A stretch of DNA of 64,000 bases from Vreelandella jeotgali Hwa (GCF_000334215.1 NZ_AMQY01000023.1:186001-250000); one strand, 5' to 3'; shown: positions 1 through 9,085, counted from the first letter of the stretch. Notes: generated by a model not told the origin, from the sequence alone. Translations and numbers: made by a program.

Positions 1-59
1 CGCCTGAAGGGCTGCCCGTGAGCTACCGTTGTTTAACGCTGACCCTGGAGCGCCCGTGA
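1..59 (+). CDS. 3' end of the upstream gene, probably bioC (malonyl-ACP O-methyltransferase)
   Basis: The frame starting at base 3 is open from the window edge and ends at a TGA at 57-59. It encodes about 18 residues ending in LTLTLERP. Its stop overlaps the GTG start of bioD in a GTGA arrangement, so the two genes are translationally coupled. In biotin operons of gammaproteobacteria the gene before bioD is usually bioC, and a short beta-strand-like tail of this kind fits the end of a SAM methyltransferase. The identity is inferred from position only; the rest of the gene lies outside the window. Confidence 0.5.
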   Translation, partial: PEGLPVSYRCLTLTLERP

Positions 60-763
60 ACGCCTACTTTGTGACCGGCACCAACACCGACGCCGGCAAA
101 ACCCTAGTCACCAGCGCCCTGCTGTACGCCGCCCGCCGCCAGGGCTTGAGCACGCTGGGGCTAAAGCCCGTGGCCTCGGGCAGCGACGCCACCCCCGAGG
201 GCTTGCGCAACGCCGACGCGCTGGCGCTGCAGGCCCAAAGCGCGCCTGGGGTGAACTATGACACCGTCAACCCTCAGGCCTTCGCCCCGGCCATTGCCCC
301 GCACCTGGCGGCGAATGAGGCCGGCTGCACGCTCAGCGCCGGCGGCCTGGCCAACGGCATACACATCACCCTTGAGTGCCACCCACGGGATTTGTGCCTG
401 ATCGAAGGCGCCGGCGGCTGGCGGGTGCCGCTCAACGCGGCCGAAGACTTTGCCGACCTGGCCGCGCGGCTGGATATTCCGGTGATTCTCACCGTGGGGC
501 TAACCCTTGGCTGCTTGAACCACGCGCGGCTCACCGCGGAAGCCATCGCCGCCGACGGCCTGACGCTTGCCGGCTGGGTGGGCAGCGTGGTGGATGCCGA
601 CTTTGCCGCCGACACGCCGCGCTTTGTCGCCAACCTTGAGCTGCTGGAGCAAAAGCTCGGCGCGCCCTGCCTGGGCGTGATTCCCCATCTTGAAGATCCA
701 AACGCCGAGGCGGCCGCCGGCTACCTTAGCCTTTCTCGTCTGACCTTAAAGGAGCCCGCATGA
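56..763 (+). CDS. bioD: Dethiobiotin synthetase BioD
   Basis: ATP-dependent carboxylase that closes the ureido ring of dethiobiotin from 7,8-diaminopelargonate and CO2, a cytosolic step of biotin synthesis. The protein (235 residues) begins NAYFVTGTNTDAGKT, the P-loop form typical of BioD (GTxTxxGKT), followed by the K-P-V-A-S-G segment and, near residue 115, the EGAGGW motif of the second nucleotide loop. I prefer the GTG at 56 over a TTG at 29 because GGAG at 47-50 is correctly spaced, the GTG overlaps the previous stop, and family proteins start at this residue. The stop overlaps the bioA start (ATGA), so bioC-bioD-bioA form an operon. Confidence 0.95.
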   Translation: MNAYFVTGTNTDAGKTLVTSALLYAARRQGLSTLGLKPVASGSDATPEGLRNADALALQAQSAPGVNYDTVNPQAFAPAIAPHLAANEAGCTLSAGGLANGIHITLECHPRDLCLIEGAGGWRVPLNAAEDFADLAARLDIPVILTVGLTLGCLNHARLTAEAIAADGLTLAGWVGSVVDADFAADTPRFVANLELLEQKLGAPCLGVIPHLEDPNAEAAAGYLSLSRLTLKEPA

Positions 764-2049
764 CCTCCCCCGTCTGGCATCCCTATCAACGCCTGAGCCC
801 GCGCACCGAGCAGGACCCCGCCGTGCCCAAAGTCATCGGCGGCGAGGGCGTTTATTTTGAGCTTGAGGGCGGCGAGCGGCTGCTGGACGCCTGCTGCTCC
901 TGGTGGTGCATGATCCACGGCTACCGCCACCCGCGCCTGGTGCGCGCCATCGCCGAGCAGGCGGATACCTTAAGCCACGTAATGCTCGCAGGGCTGAGCC
1001 ACGACCCCGCCGAAAAGCTTGCCCGAGCGCTGGTACGCATTACCCCCGCGGGGCTGAACCACGTGTTTTTCATCGACAGCGGCTCGGTGGGCATGGAAGT
1101 GGCGATGAAAATGGCGCTGCAGTACCACATCCTCACCGGCAGCCCCGAGAAAACCCGCATGCTCGCGCTCAAGCGCGGCTACCACGGCGATACCGGCGGT
1201 TGCATGGCGGTGTGCGATCCGGATAACGGCATGCACAAGCTGTTCAGCTCGCTGCTGCCCCAGCACTACTTTGCTCCTGCGCCCACGTCCCCCTTTGACG
1301 CCGCCCCCGAAGACGTGGAAGACGACCTCGCCGCCCTGCGCGAGGTGCTGGATGCCCACCATCACGAGATCGCCGCGCTGCTGATGGAGCCTTTATTGCA
1401 GGCCGCCGGCGGGCTCAATATGACATCGCCGCACTACCTGCGCGGCGCGCGCGAGCTGTGCGACGAGTTCAACGTGCTGCTGGTGTTTGACGAGGTGGCC
1501 ACCGGCTTCGGCCGCACCGGCAAGATGTTCGCCGCCGACCACGCCGACGTGACGCCGGATATCATGGTGCTGTCCAAGGGGCTCACCGGCGGCTATATCG
1601 GCCACGCCGCAACGCTTGCCACCGACCGGGTCCACGACGCCTTCAAGGGCGAAAGCGACATCCACGCCTTTATGCACGGCCCCACCTTCATGGGCAACCC
1701 GCTGGCCTGCCGGGTGGCGCTTGAGAGTCTGGCGGTGTTTGAAGAAGAGAACTATCTGGAAAAGATCGCCCGGCTCAGCCAGGTGCTGACCCGAGAGCTT
1801 TGCGAGGACGCCGAGCTTGCCGCCCACCCCGCGGTGGCGGACGTGCGCGTGCTGGGTGCTGCGGCGGTAATCGAAGTCCACGACGCCGCCGCGCTCGACG
1901 GCCTGCGCGACTTTGCTCGGGACCGCGGCGTGTGGCTACGGGCGTTCAACCGCTACCTCTATACCATGCCCGCCTACATCACCACCGAGGCGCAAATGAC
2001 GACCATCACCGATGTGATGAAGGCGTGGTTCGTGGCCTCCGATGCCTGA
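760..2049 (+). CDS. bioA: Adenosylmethionine-8-amino-7-oxononanoate aminotransferase BioA
   Basis: PLP-dependent class III aminotransferase (429 residues, the usual length) that converts KAPA to 7,8-diaminopelargonate with SAM as amino donor. It supplies the substrate of BioD, encoded just upstream. Visible features are the N-terminal WHPYQ segment, the SWWCMIHGYRHP substrate-binding region near residue 47, the DSGSVGMEVAMKMA cofactor loop near 106, the VFDEVATGFGRTG motif near 242, and the Schiff-base lysine K273 in VLSKGLTGG. The start ATG overlaps the bioD stop by four bases and has AAAGGAG six bases upstream. It appears to be the last gene of the operon. Confidence 0.97.
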   Translation: MTSPVWHPYQRLSPRTEQDPAVPKVIGGEGVYFELEGGERLLDACCSWWCMIHGYRHPRLVRAIAEQADTLSHVMLAGLSHDPAEKLARALVRITPAGLNHVFFIDSGSVGMEVAMKMALQYHILTGSPEKTRMLALKRGYHGDTGGCMAVCDPDNGMHKLFSSLLPQHYFAPAPTSPFDAAPEDVEDDLAALREVLDAHHHEIAALLMEPLLQAAGGLNMTSPHYLRGARELCDEFNVLLVFDEVATGFGRTGKMFAADHADVTPDIMVLSKGLTGGYIGHAATLATDRVHDAFKGESDIHAFMHGPTFMGNPLACRVALESLAVFEEENYLEKIARLSQVLTRELCEDAELAAHPAVADVRVLGAAAVIEVHDAAALDGLRDFARDRGVWLRAFNRYLYTMPAYITTEAQMTTITDVMKAWFVASDA

Positions 2050-2182
2050 AGCCGCCAACGCGCGTGCGCTTACCCACCGCCTGTGCCCGGATAATTTGTC
2101 CCCGTGACGCGGCTTTCGTACACTTGTTTGACTTCAGCGACATGCCCCGTCATTTTCTGACACTTTAACCGGAATACGATTC

Positions 2183-3028
2183 ATGGCCTTTGATTCCACC
2201 GCTACCTATGTAGCGACCGATTCTCTCAAACAGGCGGTTGATGCCGCCGTTACCCTGGCGCGCCCGCTGCTGATCAAGGGCGAACCCGGCACCGGCAAGA
2301 CGCGGCTGGCCGAGGAGCTTGCCGCTTCGCTGGATACTCGGCTGCTGACCTGGCACATCAAATCCAGCACCAAGGCCACCCAGGGTCTGTACGAATATGA
2401 TGCGGTGAGTCGCCTGCGCGATTCCCAGATCGGCGTGGAAGGCGTCGAGCACGTCGGCAACTACATCAAGCCCGGCAAGCTCTGGGAGGCGTTCAGCGCC
2501 GACAAGCGCGTGGTGCTGCTGATCGACGAAATCGACAAGGCCGATATCGAGTTTCCCAACGACCTGCTGCAGGAACTCGACCGCATGACGTTTTACGTCC
2601 ACGAAACCGGTGAGACCATCAGCGCCCGGCACCGTCCGATCATCGTGATCACCTCCAATAACGAAAAGGAACTGCCCGACGCTTTTCTGCGCCGCTGTTT
2701 CTTTCACTACATCGAGTTTCCCGACCGCGACACCATGCAGGCGATTCTCGACGTGCACTATCCGGAGCTGGCCCCGGAGCTGGCCAGCGAAGCGCTGCAG
2801 GTATTTTTTGACCTGCGCGAGGTTCCCGGGCTCAAGAAAAAGCCCTCCACGTCCGAGCTGGTCGACTGGCTGAAGCTGCTGATGGCCGACGATCTGGCCC
2901 GGGAAGCGCTCTACCAGCGCGATCCCGGCAAGGCGCTGCCGCCGCTGGCCGGTGCGCTGATCAAGAACGAGCAGGACACCCAGCTGCTGCAACGGCTGGC
3001 TTTCATGGTCCGCCGCCGGGGGCGCTAA
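2183..3028 (+). CDS. MoxR-family AAA+ ATPase
   Basis: A 281-residue AAA+ ATPase of the MoxR branch (COG0714). The Walker A motif GEPGTGKT lies at residues 33-40 and Walker B LLIDEID at 112-118, followed by the sensor-1 segment IVITSNNEKELPDAFLRRC. MoxR ATPases act as chaperones that load cofactors or remodel partner complexes together with a von Willebrand factor A protein, and such a partner is encoded three bases downstream. The client of this pair is not evident from the context. A gap of 133 bp separates it from bioA, so it is probably transcribed from its own promoter. Confidence 0.93.
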   Translation: MAFDSTATYVATDSLKQAVDAAVTLARPLLIKGEPGTGKTRLAEELAASLDTRLLTWHIKSSTKATQGLYEYDAVSRLRDSQIGVEGVEHVGNYIKPGKLWEAFSADKRVVLLIDEIDKADIEFPNDLLQELDRMTFYVHETGETISARHRPIIVITSNNEKELPDAFLRRCFFHYIEFPDRDTMQAILDVHYPELAPELASEALQVFFDLREVPGLKKKPSTSELVDWLKLLMADDLAREALYQRDPGKALPPLAGALIKNEQDTQLLQRLAFMVRRRGR

Positions 3029-3031
3029 GCC

Positions 3032-4204
3032 ATGTTTATCGGTTTATTTGACACACTGCGCCGCTACGAGGTGCCGGTTTCCCTGCGCGAGCTGCTGGAC
3101 CTGCACGCCGCCGTGGCCCAGGGCGTGGTCTTCGCCGACATGTCGGCGTTTTATCAGGTGGCGCGCACGATCATGGTCAAGGACGAACGTCACTTCGACC
3201 GCTTCGACCGTTCCTTTTCCAGCTGGTTTGAAGGCATCGAGGACATGGACGCCGCCATCGACGCGCTGATTCCCGACGACTGGCTGCGCCGTGAATTCGA
3301 GAAGCAGCTCAGCGAGGAAGAAAAAGCCGAAATCGAGTCGTTGGGCGGCCTCGAAAACCTCATCGAGACGTTCAAGAAACGCCTCGAAGAACAGAGCGAG
3401 CGCCACGCCGGCGGTAATAAATGGGTGGGCACCGGGGGCACCAGCCCCTTTGGCGCCTACGGCTACAACCCCGAAGGCATTCGCATCGGCCAGGACGGCT
3501 CGCGCCATCGCCGGGCGGTGAAGGTGTGGGACGAGCGCCGCTTCCGCGACTACGATGACGACTGCCAGCTGGATAACCGCAACATCAAGATGGCGCTGCG
3601 CCGGCTGCGTCGTTTCGCCCGCTCGGGCGCCGCCGACGAGCTGGACCTCGACGCCACCATCCGCGACACCGCCCGGGACGCCGGCCTGCTCAACGTGCAG
3701 ATGCGCCCGGAGCGCCACAACACGGTCAAGGTACTGCTGCTACTCGACGTGGGCGGTTCCATGGACGACCACATTCATGCCTGCGAGGAGTTGTTTTCGG
3801 CGGCGCGTGCCGAGTTCAAGCACCTGACGCATTATTACTTTCACAACTGCATCTACGAAGGGCTTTGGCAGGACAACGCCCGCCGCTACCAGCGCCCCAT
3901 ACCCACTATGGACGTGCTGCATACCTACGGCGCCGACTACAAGGTGGTGATCGTCGGCGATGCCGCCATGTCGCCGTACGAAATCACCCACCCCGGCGGC
4001 AGCGTCGAGCATCTGAACCGCGAGGCCGGCGGCGTCTGGCTCAAGCGGGTGGTCGACGCCTTTCCACACCTGGTGTGGATCAACCCGTCGCCGCCCGACA
4101 GCTGGGCGTTGACCGATTCCACCCGGCTGATACGCGAGCTGATTCACGACCGCATGTTTCCCATGACCCCTGCCGGGCTGGAAAACGCCATGCATACGCT
4201 ATAG
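3032..4204 (+). CDS. VWA-domain protein, CoxE-like (COG3825 type), partner of MoxR
   Basis: A 390-residue protein with a charged N-terminal half and a C-terminal von Willebrand factor A domain. The metal-ion-dependent adhesion site reads LLLLDVGGSMDD, with D239, G241 and S243, so the first serine of the canonical DxSxS is glycine. From memory this DVGGS variant is common in the COG3825 group. A later VIVGDAAMSPYE segment near residue 315 belongs to the same fold. It follows the MoxR gene by three bases and is almost certainly co-transcribed and functionally paired with it. Its 3' end overlaps the convergent prenyltransferase gene by six bases. Confidence 0.88.
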   Translation: MFIGLFDTLRRYEVPVSLRELLDLHAAVAQGVVFADMSAFYQVARTIMVKDERHFDRFDRSFSSWFEGIEDMDAAIDALIPDDWLRREFEKQLSEEEKAEIESLGGLENLIETFKKRLEEQSERHAGGNKWVGTGGTSPFGAYGYNPEGIRIGQDGSRHRRAVKVWDERRFRDYDDDCQLDNRNIKMALRRLRRFARSGAADELDLDATIRDTARDAGLLNVQMRPERHNTVKVLLLLDVGGSMDDHIHACEELFSAARAEFKHLTHYYFHNCIYEGLWQDNARRYQRPIPTMDVLHTYGADYKVVIVGDAAMSPYEITHPGGSVEHLNREAGGVWLKRVVDAFPHLVWINPSPPDSWALTDSTRLIRELIHDRMFPMTPAGLENAMHTL

Positions 4205-5131
4205 GCCCGGCGCGTCGGCCGGCCCCGCCGGCTGACCGCCGCCGATGATCAGCCCCAGGCTTAACAGCGCCAGCGTGCCCAGCAGCGTGGCGACGTTAAT
4301 CCCCATCCAGAACGGCAGCTGCGACGGTTTCTCGGCGTCGGCAAGGAGACCGCGCCCCAGCCACACTGCCAGCGGCAACGGCAGCAGTGCCAACCCGGCC
4401 CACCCGGGAAACCAACCGGCCCACAGGGCCAGCGCCACCACCGCATAGCTGCCCAGCAGCAGCGCCAGCGCCCGACGCGCCGCACGCGGCCGGCCGATTT
4501 GAATGGGCAGGTGCCGCCGCCCGTGCCGGGCATCCGCCTCCACGTCCGGAAACTGATTGACCAGCAGCAGCTCGCTGGTCAACAGCCAGGCAACCAGCGA
4601 GGCGCAGAGAGTGGCGGCATCCAGCCGGCCGCCCAGCGCCATGACGCTGCCCGCCACCATGACCGGACCAAACCCCAGCCCCGGCGCCAGCAGGCAGAGG
4701 ACCGGCGAACGCGTCAGCCAGCGGGTATAGGCGATGACCAGCGCGATGCCCAACAGCCCCGGGTAGAGCAGCGCCGCGCCGCGCACCCAGATGAAATAGA
4801 TGCCGATCAGCACCACGCCCGCCAGGCTCAGCACCCCCGCCGCAAGCACCCAAACGGCCGCTGACGGCACCAGCGGCAGGCTACCGCTGCCGCCGGAAAA
4901 CGGCGTCCGCGCGGTGGCAAAATCCAGCCCCGAGCGATAGTCATCGTACTCGTTCAGCCAGTTGACCGACGCATGGGCCAGCAACCCTGCCACCATGACC
5001 AGCGCCAGCTCGTGCCCGGCCGGGCCGGCATCCTGAGTGATCGCCAGCACCATGCCCAGCATGATGCACAGCGGGGCCAGCACCAGAAAGCTGGGACGCG
5101 ACGCATGCAGCATCGCGGCAACGTTGTTCAT
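4199..5131 (-). CDS. UbiA-superfamily prenyltransferase, MenA-like
   Basis: A 310-residue polytopic inner-membrane prenyltransferase. The first Asp-rich motif NEYDDYRSGLD and the second NQFPDVEADARHG are the two Mg2+/prenyl-diphosphate sites of the UbiA fold, with about eight hydrophobic helices around them. The motifs resemble MenA (dihydroxynaphthoate prenyltransferase) more than UbiA, but the aromatic substrate cannot be told from sequence. The start is the ATG at 5131, preceded by AAGGGAGA; an in-frame extension to 5239 is unlikely because it is Arg/Gly-rich and lacks a ribosome site. The gene is divergent from torCA and shares a regulatory region with it, which fits a role in supplying quinone for anaerobic respiration (inference). 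Confidence 0.8.
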   Translation of the reverse strand: MNNVAAMLHASRPSFLVLAPLCIMLGMVLAITQDAGPAGHELALVMVAGLLAHASVNWLNEYDDYRSGLDFATARTPFSGGSGSLPLVPSAAVWVLAAGVLSLAGVVLIGIYFIWVRGAALLYPGLLGIALVIAYTRWLTRSPVLCLLAPGLGFGPVMVAGSVMALGGRLDAATLCASLVAWLLTSELLLVNQFPDVEADARHGRRHLPIQIGRPRAARRALALLLGSYAVVALALWAGWFPGWAGLALLPLPLAVWLGRGLLADAEKPSQLPFWMGINVATLLGTLALLSLGLIIGGGQPAGPADAPGL

Positions 5132-5256
5132 AGGAGTCTCCCTTCCCGGAAATTCACACGAAATTCCCATCATAAGTGAAGCGGCCGTGCCCCGGCCGGC
5201 GCCGCGATAATAGCGCTCTGACGCCATTTTGCCAGACAATCCATAGTCGCGGCGCC

Positions 5257-5270
5257 CTGATATGGATCAA
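5257..5270. promoter_or_regulatory. FNR/ANR-like binding site
   Basis: The sequence CTGATATGGATCAA matches the FNR consensus TTGAT-N4-ATCAA at nine of ten defined positions. It lies between the divergent prenyltransferase (start 5131) and torC (start 5481), about 130 bp and 215 bp from the two starts. Oxygen-dependent control would suit a TMAO reductase operon, but the distance to torC is long, so it may instead serve the prenyltransferase. Confidence 0.5.
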
Positions 5271-5390
5271 CACCGGCGCGCTGACGGGGTGCTACCTTGC
5301 CGGTCTGGATACCCGCAACACAGGCGTCATGGCGCAGACAGCAGCACAGACAACCAAGCCGCACAGCAGTGCATACCACGTTTAATACAG

Positions 5391-5462
5391 CGATCCATAT
5401 AGCGATCTATATAACTATCCACATAGCTATCCATATAGCGATCTATATAACTACCCATATAA
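5391..5462 (+). repeat. Six tandem 12-bp repeats, tor-box-like, upstream of torC
   Basis: Six contiguous degenerate 12-mers run from 5391 to 5462: CGATCCATATAG, CGATCTATATAA, CTATCCACATAG, CTATCCATATAG, CGATCTATATAA and CTACCCATATAA. A 25-base stretch is repeated exactly at 5393 and 5429. The first ten bases of each unit resemble the E. coli TorR box as I recall it, CTGTTCATAT; CTATCCATAT matches at eight of ten positions. The array ends 18 bp before the torC ATG, and the TATATAA units could also serve as a -10 element. A TorR-type operator is therefore an inference. No torRST genes are in this window. Confidence 0.8.
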
Positions 5463-5480
5463 CAACGACAGGGGCCGGTG

Positions 5481-6623
5481 ATGAAAACGAGTCGCGCAAG
5501 GCGTAAAAGTCTGATCTGGTTTATCGGTATTCTGGCGCTGGGAGCCGGTATCGGTGCAGCCGGTCTGTACGCTACCCAGTGGTCTCTTGACGCTACGTCA
5601 ACCACGTCATTCTGCGTCAGCTGCCACTCCATGGATGTGCCCCATCAGGAGTGGCAAAACACGCCCCATTTTGCCAACGCCGAAGGCATTCAGGCCGGCT
5701 GCGCCGACTGCCATATTCCCCATGAGGGTGTGGCCTACCTGAAAAAGAAAATGACCAGCGGCATCAGCGACGTTATCGCCGAAATAACCGGCGGCATTCC
5801 CGATGCCGAGACTTATGAGGCCCGACGCGCCGAGATGGCCAAAGAGGTCTGGGCCGAGATGGAAGCCAACGACTCGCGCACCTGCCGCAGCTGCCACGAT
5901 ACGGATCACTGGGACCTTTACGAGCAAAGCACCAAGGCGGCTGAAAAACACCGCAGCATGGCGGAAAGCGGCGATACCTGCATCAGCTGCCACCGCGGTA
6001 TTGCCCACTTCCCGCCGGACCTCAGCGAAGAAGCCGACGCCGCCGCCAACGAACTCAGCCAGCTCGCCGACGAGACCCCCGCCGACGCCGATCAGCTCTA
6101 CCCCGTCGAGCCGCACGGGCTGTTTGCCGCTCAGGGCGACAGCACGCCCGTGGCGCGCATTATGCCCAGTGCGCCGCTGGAGGTCACCGACCGCGAGGGT
6201 GACTGGCGCAAGGTCCGGCTGGATGGCTTTCAGCCCCCGGAGGTCGAGCGGGTGATCTACCGCCGCCCCGGCAAACGCATCGTAATGGCCGCCATCGAAG
6301 AGCCGGAGTCGCCGCTGCTGACCCACAGCGCCGGCGATAACGCCCCCGGCTGGCAACGCGCCCGCCTTTCCGGCTGGGTCCGAGCCGACGCCATGGTGGC
6401 GAGCGCAGCCCCGATCTGGGACTACGGCCGGGAACTCAACAACGCCTACTGTGGCAGCTGCCATAGTATCAAGGAGGCCAGCAGCTACACCGCCAACCAG
6501 TGGCCTTCCATGGTCAATGCCTATACCGGCCGCACCTCCATCACCGAGGCCGATAAAACGCTATTGACCTTTTACCTGCAAACCCACGCCAACGACATGC
6601 CCGAGCAGGAGGAACAACAATGA
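5481..6623 (+). CDS. torC: Pentahaem c-type cytochrome TorC (NapC/NirT family)
   Basis: Membrane-anchored quinol-oxidising cytochrome that passes electrons to the periplasmic reductase TorA. The 380-residue protein has one N-terminal membrane helix (about residues 11-31) and five CxxCH haem sites at residues 45, 74, 135, 167 and 324. The first four form the NapC/NirT module and the fifth is the separate C-terminal haem typical of TorC, whose E. coli form is about 390 residues. The ATG at 5481 is chosen over the GTG at 5478 because AGGGG at 5470-5474 is well spaced. It overlaps torA by four bases, so the pair is translationally coupled. Maturation needs the cytochrome c (Ccm) system encoded elsewhere. 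Confidence 0.93.
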   Translation: MKTSRARRKSLIWFIGILALGAGIGAAGLYATQWSLDATSTTSFCVSCHSMDVPHQEWQNTPHFANAEGIQAGCADCHIPHEGVAYLKKKMTSGISDVIAEITGGIPDAETYEARRAEMAKEVWAEMEANDSRTCRSCHDTDHWDLYEQSTKAAEKHRSMAESGDTCISCHRGIAHFPPDLSEEADAAANELSQLADETPADADQLYPVEPHGLFAAQGDSTPVARIMPSAPLEVTDREGDWRKVRLDGFQPPEVERVIYRRPGKRIVMAAIEEPESPLLTHSAGDNAPGWQRARLSGWVRADAMVASAAPIWDYGRELNNAYCGSCHSIKEASSYTANQWPSMVNAYTGRTSITEADKTLLTFYLQTHANDMPEQEEQQ

Positions 6624-9085
6624 ATACCAGCTGGAACATGAAGCGGCGCACCTTTCTCAAGGGCGGCAGCACCTTTGTCGCCGCCGCCGCCATCGCCTCG
6701 CCGGCCAGCGCGATACGCGCATTTGCCCGGGAGCCCGACAAGACCGTGATCACCGCGGCGCACTGGGGACCGCTTTCGGTCAACGTCGAAGACGGCCGCG
6801 TCACGGCCTCCGGCCCGGCTCTCGCCGACCGCCGGGAAAACTACCTGCAAAGCGTGGTTGCCGACCAGGTGCACCACCGCGTGCGGGTCAAGCAACCCAT
6901 GGTACGCAAGGGCTTTCTCGACAACCTGGACGATATCGAGAACCCTGACGGCCGACGCGGCAAGGACGAATTCGTCGCCGTCAGCTGGGAGCGCGCCTAC
7001 GACCTCATCGAGGAACAGCTCAAGCGCGTACGCCAGGAGCACGGCGCCAAATCGATCTGGGGCGGCTCCTACGGCTGGCGCTCGGCGGGCAGCCTGCACA
7101 CCGCCTTCACGCTGATGCAGCGCTTTCTCTGGCTGACCGGCGGCTACGTTGACCATCTCAATAACTATTCCAACGCGGCCATGAGCGTGATCATGCCCCA
7201 CGTCATGGGCAATGCCGAAACCTCGGTCCCGCAGACCAACTGGCCGGTGGTCCTGGAACATTCGGACGTGGTCATGCTGATGAGCGCCAATCCGATGAAT
7301 ACGCTGGAAATCGCCTGGACCAGCTCGGACGAGGAAGGCCGCCGCTATTTCGAGAAGCTCCGCGACAGCGGCAAGCGCGTGATCATCATCGACCCGATGT
7401 ATTCGCAAACCGCACGCTTCTTCGGCGACAAGGCCGAGTGGATCGCCCCCAATCCCACCACCGACGTACCCATGATGCTGGGCATCGCCCACGAGCTGAT
7501 CGCTACCGGGCGCCACGACAGCGAGTTTCTGGACAAGTACACAGTCGGCTTCGAGCGCTTCGCCGCCTACCTCAAAGGCGATTCCGACGGCACGGAAAAA
7601 ACGCCCGAATGGGCCGCCGAAATCTGTGATGTCCCGGCCGACAAGATCCGCGAGCTCGCCGCGCTGTTCGCCGACAACCGCACCATGCTCATGGGCGGCT
7701 GGGCAATGCAGCGCGCCGACAAGGGCGAGCAGACCCACTGGACACTGGTCACGCTGGCCGCCATGCTCGGCCAGATCGGCCTGCCCGGCGGCGGCTTTGG
7801 CTTCAGCTACCACTACTCCAACGGCGGCGCACCCGCTCACGAATCCATCGTTGTGCCGGGCATCAGCGCCAGGCCCGACGCGCCGCACCTGGCAGACCGC
7901 GTTGAAGATACCAGCGAGTACGAAATTCCCGTCTCGCGGATCGTCTACGCGCTGGAAAACCCCGGCAATCAGATCGACTACAACGGGCGCAAGGTCACCG
8001 CGCCGGATATCCGCCTGATCTGGTGGTGCGGCGGCAATCCCTTCCACCACCACCAGGACACCAACCGCCTGCGCCGCGCCTGGCAGAAACCCGAGGCGAT
8101 CATCGTCTCCGAACCCTACTGGACGGCCACCGCCAAGCATGCGGACATCGTGCTGCCGATCACCACCAGCTACGAGCGCGACGACATCACCATGACCGGT
8201 GATTTCTCCAACATGCATATCGTGCCCATGAAAAAGGTCGTTGAACCCCGGCACGAAGCGAAGGATGACTACGAAGTCTTTCGCGCGATGTCGGCCCGCT
8301 TTGGCGTCGAGCAGGAATACTCGCAAGGCCGCACGCCAATACAGTGGCTCAAGCACTTCTATGACCAGGCCGCCGAGGTGGCTCAGGCACAGCGTGTTCG
8401 CATGCCGCGCTTTCAGCAGTTCTGGGAAGACAACGCCATCGTCAAAAACCCCGTGGACAAAGGCCGCGCGGACTGGATACGCCATGCCGATTTCCGCCAG
8501 GACCCGATTCTCAACCCGCTGGGCACGCCGTCGGGCAGGATCGAGATTTTCTCGGAGACCGTGGACGAGATGAACTACGACGACTGCCTCGGGCATCCGT
8601 CATGGCTCGAGCCGGTGGAATACCTGGGCAACGCCACATCGGACTATCCCGCGCACCTGATCACGCCGCACCTGGCCTACCGCCTGCATTCGCAGCTCAA
8701 CTACACCCGGCTGCGCGATGAATACGCCGTGGCCAACCGCGAACCGGCGTTCATCCACCCCGACGATGCCGCCAGCCGCGACATCGCCGACGGCGATCTG
8801 GTGCGGGTGTTCAACGACCGGGGGCAAATTCTGTGCGGCGCCGTCCTCGATGACGGCATCAAGCGTGACGTTATCGCCGTGCACGAAGGGGCCTGGTACG
8901 ACCCGGCCGACGACAGCGACAACGCGCTGTGCAAAAACGGCTGCATGAACGTACTGGTCGTGGATCGCGGCACTTCGAAGCTCGCCCAGGGCAACTGCGG
9001 CTATACCGCGCTGGTGGATTTCGAGAAATACACCGGCCCGGTCCCCGAACTGACGGCGTTCGAGCCGCCCGCCGGCGCCGCCTAG
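6620..9085 (+). CDS. torA: Trimethylamine-N-oxide reductase TorA (molybdopterin guanine dinucleotide enzyme)
   Basis: Periplasmic terminal reductase of the DMSO-reductase family, 821 residues. The N-terminus has a twin-arginine signal (KRRTFLKGG, residues 8-16) with an Ala-rich stretch and an ASA-type cleavage site. The SYGWRSAGS segment carries Ser155, the expected Mo ligand, and the following LTGGYVDHLNNYS and VLEHSDVVMLMSANPMNT segments match the TorA/BisC group. No N-terminal iron-sulfur cysteine cluster is present, as expected for this group. TorC directly upstream supplies electrons. No torD-like chaperone gene follows; the next gene is on the other strand. TMAO is the likely substrate, but related S- or N-oxides (BisC/TorZ-like activity) cannot be excluded. 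Confidence 0.92.
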   Translation: MNTSWNMKRRTFLKGGSTFVAAAAIASPASAIRAFAREPDKTVITAAHWGPLSVNVEDGRVTASGPALADRRENYLQSVVADQVHHRVRVKQPMVRKGFLDNLDDIENPDGRRGKDEFVAVSWERAYDLIEEQLKRVRQEHGAKSIWGGSYGWRSAGSLHTAFTLMQRFLWLTGGYVDHLNNYSNAAMSVIMPHVMGNAETSVPQTNWPVVLEHSDVVMLMSANPMNTLEIAWTSSDEEGRRYFEKLRDSGKRVIIIDPMYSQTARFFGDKAEWIAPNPTTDVPMMLGIAHELIATGRHDSEFLDKYTVGFERFAAYLKGDSDGTEKTPEWAAEICDVPADKIRELAALFADNRTMLMGGWAMQRADKGEQTHWTLVTLAAMLGQIGLPGGGFGFSYHYSNGGAPAHESIVVPGISARPDAPHLADRVEDTSEYEIPVSRIVYALENPGNQIDYNGRKVTAPDIRLIWWCGGNPFHHHQDTNRLRRAWQKPEAIIVSEPYWTATAKHADIVLPITTSYERDDITMTGDFSNMHIVPMKKVVEPRHEAKDDYEVFRAMSARFGVEQEYSQGRTPIQWLKHFYDQAAEVAQAQRVRMPRFQQFWEDNAIVKNPVDKGRADWIRHADFRQDPILNPLGTPSGRIEIFSETVDEMNYDDCLGHPSWLEPVEYLGNATSDYPAHLITPHLAYRLHSQLNYTRLRDEYAVANREPAFIHPDDAASRDIADGDLVRVFNDRGQILCGAVLDDGIKRDVIAVHEGAWYDPADDSDNALCKNGCMNVLVVDRGTSKLAQGNCGYTALVDFEKYTGPVPELTAFEPPAGAA

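Noticed and set aside
5327..5632. Minus-strand frame across the 12-bp repeats with Tyr/Asp/Met tetrapeptide repeats
   Set aside because: It is only the translation of the repeat array and overlaps the torC start; no ribosome site.
6572..8596. Long minus-strand open frame opposite torA
   Set aside because: Shadow of torA; torA has an intact Tat signal and molybdopterin motifs, and the antisense product shows none.
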